19,850 nt of DNA from contig JABMQR010000346.1 in the NCBI GenBank assembly GCA_013202335.1, positions 1 through 19,850 of the forward strand, in the 5' to 3' direction. The stretch is from Bacteroidota bacterium. GTDB taxonomy: Bacteria > Spirochaetota > Spirochaetia > JABMQR01. Both the position numbers and the translations under genes were made by a program. Positions within the stretch are counted from its first letter, which is position 1. The number at the start of each line of letters is the position of its first letter. The notes beneath the pieces were generated by a model. That model was given only the letters and a program-made list of their open reading frames with translations. It searched no databases and was not told the origin of the DNA. Positions 16,122-19,850 of this stretch are shown here, in pieces.

Positions 16122-16145
16122 ATAACGCCTCCAGATTAGCAATTA

Positions 16146-17642
16146 TTAGCTCACAAATTTTGTCGAGTATTCCAGGATCTTGGCTTGGGTTGCTTCTTCT
16201 ATGGGTAAGATGCCTGTCATTCTGCCTTCACTCATGACCATAACCCGGTCGCTCATTCCGAGAATTTCTGGCAACTCTGAGCTGACCATAATAATTCCCT
16301 TGCCTTGTTTGGCTATTTCAGTGAGAAGCTTGTAAATCTCGCTTTTCGCACCTACATCAATACCTCGAGTCGGTTCATCAACGATCAGGATATCTGGATG
16401 GGTCAGAAGCCATCGCCCAACCAGTACTTTTTGCTGGTTACCGCCGGATAAAAACATAATTTTCTGCTGAAGGCTTGGGGTCTTAATGCTAAGCGCGACT
16501 TTCATGCTATTTGAACTTTCTGCTGCTTTCTTAAAATCAAAAAACATCCCTTTACTATGAGCATCAGTACTCGCCATAATAGTATTTTCCATTATGTTGA
16601 GTGGAAGGAAACAGCCACTAAATTTTCTATCTTCTGTTAACAAAGCCATTTTGTTGTTGATTGCATCCTTAGGACTTGATATGGCTACCTCTTTGTCCTG
16701 AATAAAAATCTTACCAGCTGTTTTTTTTCTGACACCAAAAATGGTTTCAACCAGTTCAGATCGTCCAGCTCCAACAAGACCAGCAACCCCAAGTATCTCT
16801 CCCTTTCTGAGGTCAAAATAAACATCCTGGAATTCCCCCTTACATGAAAGGTTTTCGACTCTTAATAGCGTGTCACCAATCTCAACCTTTTCTTTATTGT
16901 AAATATCTGTAATTTCACGGCCGACCATCATGCTGACAACCATGTCTTTCGTAACATCCTTGACATCAATTGTGTCTATATATTGGCCATCCCGGTATAC
17001 AGATACTTCATCGGCGATTTGGAAAATTTCATTCAGTTTATGGGTTATATAAATAACGGTAATATTTCTTTCAAGTAATGTTCGAATGATCCGAAACAAA
17101 TGCTCAACTTCATTTTCAGTAATAGCCGAAGTCGGTTCGTCCATGACAATCAGTTCAGCATTGTAAGAAACAGCTTTGACAATTTCACAGAGCTGCTGTT
17201 TCGAAACACTCAGTGAACTCATGGGAGCTGCAGGATCAATATCGATCGAAAGTTTCTCAAATAATTTCTTGGTCTCCTTAATCATTTTCGATTTATTAAG
17301 AAGTCCAACCTTATGATTAATTTCCTTTCCCAAAAAAATATTTTCGGCAACCGTTAACATTCTGACGTTGCTTAACTCCTGATGAATCATGGCTAAGCCA
17401 TTTTTTAGCGCATCATGCGGTCCATGGAAATGCCTTGTATGACCGTTGAACCACACTTCACCTTCATCTTGTTTATAAAGGCCAAACAGCACTTTCATGA
17501 GCGTAGATTTTCCCGCTCCATTTTCTCCCATGACGGCATGAACATGTCCTTTTTTAACATCCAGCTTACAATGGTCAAGCGCTTTAACGCCGGGAAACGT
17601 TTTTACTATATCGGACATTCTTAGAATATATTCGTCTTGCAC
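16146..17642 (-). CDS. Inositol/sugar ABC transporter ATPase (RbsA/IatA-like)
   Basis: A 498-residue protein with two nucleotide-binding domains, the usual RbsA/MglA form. NBD1: FPGVKALDHCKL, Walker A GENGAGKST, signature SLSVSKQQ, Walker B LIVMDEPTSAI, switch histidine in YITHKLNEIF. NBD2: the family's variant P-loop GLVGAGRSEL, LSGGNQQKV, and LIVDEPTRGIDVGAK. The start was set at GTG 17642 (VQDEYILRMSDIVKTFPG), with AAAGG 5 bases upstream; the frame runs on to 17702, but the extra 20 residues lack family resemblance. All motifs are intact, a useful contrast with the altered ABC domain of the kinase (4072-5868) and the remnant at 3721-3891. It energises the adjacent permease and could also serve the orphan permease at 2741-3724. 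Confidence 0.93.
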   Translation of the reverse strand: MQDEYILRMSDIVKTFPGVKALDHCKLDVKKGHVHAVMGENGAGKSTLMKVLFGLYKQDEGEVWFNGHTRHFHGPHDALKNGLAMIHQELSNVRMLTVAENIFLGKEINHKVGLLNKSKMIKETKKLFEKLSIDIDPAAPMSSLSVSKQQLCEIVKAVSYNAELIVMDEPTSAITENEVEHLFRIIRTLLERNITVIYITHKLNEIFQIADEVSVYRDGQYIDTIDVKDVTKDMVVSMMVGREITDIYNKEKVEIGDTLLRVENLSCKGEFQDVYFDLRKGEILGVAGLVGAGRSELVETIFGVRKKTAGKIFIQDKEVAISSPKDAINNKMALLTEDRKFSGCFLPLNIMENTIMASTDAHSKGMFFDFKKAAESSNSMKVALSIKTPSLQQKIMFLSGGNQQKVLVGRWLLTHPDILIVDEPTRGIDVGAKSEIYKLLTEIAKQGKGIIMVSSELPEILGMSDRVMVMSEGRMTGILPIEEATQAKILEYSTKFVS

Positions 17643-17736
17643 AGCAGCCTTTCTCCTCTGTAGAACAGGAGCCGACCAAACTGATCGACTCCACATTTCC
17701 ACCTAATCTTATTAGCAATCTACAAAGATTTGTATC

Positions 17737-18678
17737 TTACTGCCACAGTTTAATAAAGTCGTCAACTTTTTCCGGAGTAACGAGCTGCCATGGAACGAGG
17801 ATTTCCGGCGGCACCTGTTCGCCTTCAACAGCTTTGATGATCATATCTACTGCGGTCTGACCATCTGTGAAGCAGTCCTGGAAGACTGTGATGTCAAGGT
17901 TGCCTTTTTTCATGACGTCGAGAGCATCAGCAGTAGCGTCAACACCAGCGATGATGATATCGCCACGGGCGTCAGCCTGTTCGTAAGCCAAGGCAGCACC
18001 TATAGCCATTTCGTCGTTGTTGGAAAGGATAGCATCGATTTCGAAACCAGCCTGTATCCAGTTTTCAACAATCTCCAAGCCCTCATCACGGTTCCAGTTA
18101 CCAACTTCCAGTGCTATAAATTCAATGTCTGGGTAGCCAGCTACCTGGGTCTTGTAGTAACCGTCAGTACGATCGGTAGCACAGGCATTACTTGGTGGAC
18201 CTTGGAGAATTGCTACTTTTCCTTTGCCACCGAGCAGGTCAAAGACATTTTTTGATTCCATCATTCCAGCTTCAACGTCATCAGAACCGACATGGGTAAC
18301 GAAGTCCGGCTGAGGATCCAAACGCCGAGAAACGGTAACAACCGGAATACCAGCTTCTTCACATGCAATAACTGCAGGTTTCATATCAGCACTGACAGGA
18401 AGCAAAATCAAACCTTCAATACCCATATTGATTAGGTTCTCAATCTGATTAATCTGAGTAGCAACATCTTCTTTTGCGTCTACACTGACCAGCTCATAAT
18501 TGGGGTACTTTTCAATCTGTTTTGCCATTGATTCGCGTACGTAGCTCATCCATTTGTCATTGTAATTATTAGCTGCCAAGCCAATTTTAATTTTTCCTCC
18601 AGAATCCTGTTCTGCATTTGCCATCACCGACATTGAGACGATAAGAATGAGAAAGAATACGATTACAACCTTTTTCAT
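17737..18678 (-). CDS. Periplasmic inositol/sugar-binding protein (IbpA/RbsB-like)
   Basis: A 313-residue substrate-binding protein, first gene of the operon. A signal peptide with hydrophobic core VVIVFFLILIVSMSVM ends at ANA-EQ, a signal-peptidase I site, so the protein is soluble in the periplasm. Family motifs: GLAANNYNDKWMSYV, GIEGLILLPVSAD, AGIPVVTVSRRLD, AILSNNDEMAIG and IAGVDATADALD. The C-terminal VPWQLVTPEKVDDF matches the usual end of Peripla_BP_4 proteins. AAAGGAG precedes ATG 18678. Ligand myo-inositol is inferred from operon content and similarity to IbpA-type proteins; arginine pairs such as VSRRLD are typical of the binding pocket. Transcription is predicted from the sigma-54 promoter 59 bases upstream. 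Confidence 0.92.
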   Translation of the reverse strand: MKKVVIVFFLILIVSMSVMANAEQDSGGKIKIGLAANNYNDKWMSYVRESMAKQIEKYPNYELVSVDAKEDVATQINQIENLINMGIEGLILLPVSADMKPAVIACEEAGIPVVTVSRRLDPQPDFVTHVGSDDVEAGMMESKNVFDLLGGKGKVAILQGPPSNACATDRTDGYYKTQVAGYPDIEFIALEVGNWNRDEGLEIVENWIQAGFEIDAILSNNDEMAIGAALAYEQADARGDIIIAGVDATADALDVMKKGNLDITVFQDCFTDGQTAVDMIIKAVEGEQVPPEILVPWQLVTPEKVDDFIKLWQ

Positions 18679-18696
18679 AAATCACTCCTTTGTGTG

Positions 18697-18712
18697 TAGT
18701 ATGCCCATACTA
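18697..18712. promoter_or_regulatory. 16-base perfect palindrome in the operon leader
   Basis: TAGTATG (18697-18703), centre CC, CATACTA (18706-18712). It lies between the predicted sigma-54 start (about 18726) and the ribosome binding site, a good place for a repressor operator that blocks early elongation. The 2-base centre is too small for an RNA hairpin loop unless inner pairs open. Confidence 0.5.
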
Positions 18713-18736
18713 AGCCAATGGGTCTGAATACATTAA

Positions 18737-18752
18737 AGCAAATTTTGTGCCA
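18737..18752 (-). promoter_or_regulatory. Sigma-54 (-24/-12) promoter of the inositol operon
   Basis: On the minus strand TGGCAC (18752-18747), five bases, then TTGCT (18741-18737): an exact match to TGGCAC-N5-TTGC[AT], with GG at -25/-24 and GC at -13/-12. Predicted start near 18726, 48 bases before ATG 18678. It needs an NtrC-type activator, and one is encoded at 5996-7315. Confidence 0.85.
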
Positions 18753-18861
18753 ATAATTAAAAATCATAAATATTACATATTTATATCCTTATATTTAAAG
18801 TAATTATTTATTTATAGCTACTTTATTAACTGGATATAATTGATATCTTAATCAAATTTAT

Positions 18862-18912
18862 TTGCACAAATAGAGCAATTGCGAGGGCCCACATATGCCT
18901 CAAATTGTGCAA
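18862..18912. promoter_or_regulatory. Paired inverted 18-bp motifs, probable activator enhancer
   Basis: Plus-strand copy TTGCACAAATAGAGCAAT (18862-18879) and minus-strand copy TTGCACAATTTGAGGCAT (18912-18895) match at 14 of 18 positions, including eight identical leading bases. They are arranged as an inverted pair 136-186 bp upstream of the predicted sigma-54 start, the usual distance for enhancer-binding activators. The first copy is itself a partial dyad (TTGC-N9-GCAA). Confidence 0.6.
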
Positions 18913-18930
18913 TTGGATTCTTTTATTTTT

Positions 18931-18975
18931 TGAACCACCCCGGGTTTGCTGGAGAACTAAAACTGTAAGAGGAAA
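18931..18975 (+). mobile_element. Possible solo insertion-sequence end (IS3-like)
   Basis: TGAACCACCCCGGGTTTGCT, then GGAGAACT, resembles terminal inverted repeats of some IS3-family elements (TGAACC.CCCCGGG... followed by GGAGA), from memory. It stands out as GC-rich in AT-rich DNA, but no transposase frame or matching second end is seen in the window. If correct, it is a leftover end beside the operon's control region. Confidence 0.3.
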
Positions 18976-19259
18976 AATTTAGGGCAAATCAAAACCCGTT
19001 TCCACCTTAGCCACTACCAGCGATTCCTTAGCCACAAGCAATTAAGCCGAGGTAAGGTATAACCCGTTTCATACTTGCGTCGGTAAGAACCGATCTTGAT
19101 ACAAATCAACATTTTCGTAACTCTTTACTGTGTAAATACATAAAAATTTGTATTTATCACAAAAATCTATATTATTCAACGATTTAGACTACTTGATTTC
19201 GTTAAAATTTACAAATTCTCTAATACCTGTTTTTCCTACTATATTGTTAAATTATATGC
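18976..19259. other. AT-rich intergenic DNA with short direct repeats
   Basis: No gene is recognisable. CCTTAGCCAC occurs at 19005-19014 and 19026-19035. AACCCGTTTC occurs at 18993-19002 and 19061-19070, bracketing them. GGTAAGG (19051-19057) can pair with the second CCTTAGCC around a bulged G. TCGGT (19080-19084) pairs with ACCGA (19089-19093). It may be a decayed gene or a small structured RNA; neither can be shown. Confidence 0.4.
19133..19156. repeat. Perfect AT-rich inverted repeat
   Basis: TAAATACA (19133-19140) and TGTATTTA (19149-19156) with an 8-base AT loop. No gene is adjacent and there is no terminator U-run after a GC-rich stem. Function unknown. Confidence 0.35.
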
Positions 19260-19640
19260 CTAATCGTTGAAAGGTTTCTTGATTTCTCTTACAGCTTTTT
19301 TGGGGTTTTTCATGCTGTAATGCGTAGACTTCCGGACCACATTACCCTTCGCATCAATTTCTATATTGGAGCGCTTTTCTCGTAACTTTAGGATTTCCTC
19401 AAATCTGTATTTGTCATTAATTTTGGGGTGATGATTTTCTGATCTATGGATCTCTTCAGGCAAATTCTTATCACGTTTTGTACTAGGATATTCTTTAGCT
19501 ACCGTAGTCCCATAGACTGACAGCTCCCAGTTTTGGATCAGAAAGTCTCTCTGGATATGGGGCTTTGCCAGTTGATGATCAATATTCCGGATATCATATC
19601 CCCATATTAAAAAGACTAGTTGCCCAGTATAATCTCTCAA
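19260..19640 (-). CDS. Doubtful hypothetical ORF antisense to the repressor remnant
   Basis: A 126-codon frame. Its first 40 codons lie opposite the S24 repressor remnant and are probably a shadow. The C-terminal 85 residues (KEYPSTKRDKNLPEEIHRSE, later ILKLREKRSNIEIDAKGNVV and KNPKKAVREIKKPF) are highly charged and read more like real protein than noise. They have no start codon with a ribosome binding site and no family I recognise. It could be the 3' piece of a gene truncated at the junction with the repressor remnant. Confidence 0.22.
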   Translation of the reverse strand: MRDYTGQLVFLIWGYDIRNIDHQLAKPHIQRDFLIQNWELSVYGTTVAKEYPSTKRDKNLPEEIHRSENHHPKINDKYRFEEILKLREKRSNIEIDAKGNVVRKSTHYSMKNPKKAVREIKKPFND

Positions 19641-19837
19641 GTCTTCGGGCAGTGGAAGTCCGGGGTGATTCCATGACCGGAATAAAACTCTTTGATGGGG
19701 ATATTGTGGTCTTTGCTACTGGGTTTATATCATCGGAAGGGGTTTATGCACTCACAGTCAATGGTGATGTTCTAGTAAAACGGATTGAGTTTGGGTGTAC
19801 GACAATTTTGTTATTTAAGCAGATTTTTTCCGATTAG
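19521..19837 (+). pseudogene. S24-family (LexA/CI-like) repressor remnant, frameshifted
   Basis: From 19521 one frame reads QLPVLDQKVS, the usual entry to a S24 self-cleaving repressor domain, directly after an in-frame TGA. Between about 19557 and 19570 the match moves to another frame: LPVDDQYSGYHIPILKRLVA, then LRAVEVRGDSMTGIKLFDGD with the catalytic serine in GDSM, and VLVKRIEF with the partner lysine. After RIEF the expected ISEN..YP segment is missing, and TAG ends the frame at 19837. The DNA-binding HTH domain is not found upstream. Known for the family: RecA-stimulated self-cleavage that derepresses prophage or SOS genes. Here it is a broken relic, probably of a prophage or integrative element. 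Confidence 0.75.
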
Positions 19838-19850
19838 CCATAAAATCATC

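Noticed and set aside
17643..17702. Longer N terminus of the ABC ATPase
   Set aside because: The added residues are unlike the family, while GTG 17642 has AAAGG at good spacing and matches the usual start of RbsA proteins.
18755..19259. CRISPR array or tRNA in the long non-coding stretch
   Set aside because: The repeats are only about 10 bases, occur twice each and are irregularly spaced; no cloverleaf can be folded from the hairpins seen.

Overview
The window is a bacterial catabolic island. Almost everything between about 1.6 and 18.7 kb lies on the minus strand, and both edges carry decayed mobile or phage-like DNA. Moderate GC, sugar ABC transporters with a cleavable (non-lipobox) signal on one binding protein, an NtrC/sigma-54 circuit and inositol genes of the kind known from Thermotoga maritima fit an anaerobic fermenter. 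I favour a spirochaete (Sphaerochaeta/Spirochaeta-like), but no ribosomal or universal marker is present to prove it.

Layout, left to right. 1-1.6 kb (+): 3' part of a large serine recombinase and a truncated HTH/zinc-ribbon ORF. 1.6-4.0 kb (-): a second sugar-transport set made of a binding protein, an RbsC-type permease, and only a 56-codon remnant of the RbsA-type ATPase. 4.07-7.3 kb (-): a two-component system. The histidine kinase carries an RbsA-like ABC ATPase domain at its N terminus, joined to PAS, HisKA and HATPase domains; its partner is an NtrC-family sigma-54 activator expressed from a good sigma-70-type promoter. 7.5-18.7 kb (-): one long operon reading from 18.7 down to 7.5 kb. 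It encodes binding protein, ATPase and permease, then a Gfo/Idh/MocA dehydrogenase, a decayed permease fragment, IolG, IolN, IolO, IolM, a further zinc dehydrogenase and a TIM-barrel isomerase. 18.7-19.85 kb: the operon promoter region, an IS-like end, unexplained AT-rich DNA and a frameshifted S24 (LexA/CI-like) repressor remnant.

How it works together. The operon matches the IolG-IolM-IolN-IolO route (myo-inositol to scyllo-inosose, diketo-inositol, 5-keto-L-gluconate, D-tagaturonate) rather than the Bacillus IolBCDEJ route. Its first gene is preceded by an exact -24/-12 sigma-54 promoter (TGGCAC-N5-TTGCT). About 136-186 bp upstream of the predicted start lie two inverted copies of an 18-bp motif, at typical enhancer distance. 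The obvious activator is the NtrC-like regulator encoded next to the operon.

The most interesting hypothesis is that the 1.6-7.3 kb block is a sugar ABC transporter converted into a receptor. The binding protein and permease are intact. The transport ATPase has decayed. The only nearby nucleotide-binding domain is fused to the kinase and has lost the switch histidine (N199) and part of the signature and D-loop. An inositol-loaded permease could then signal through the ABC-kinase to the NtrC regulator and switch on the operon. This is inference from gene content and motifs, not a demonstrated mechanism.
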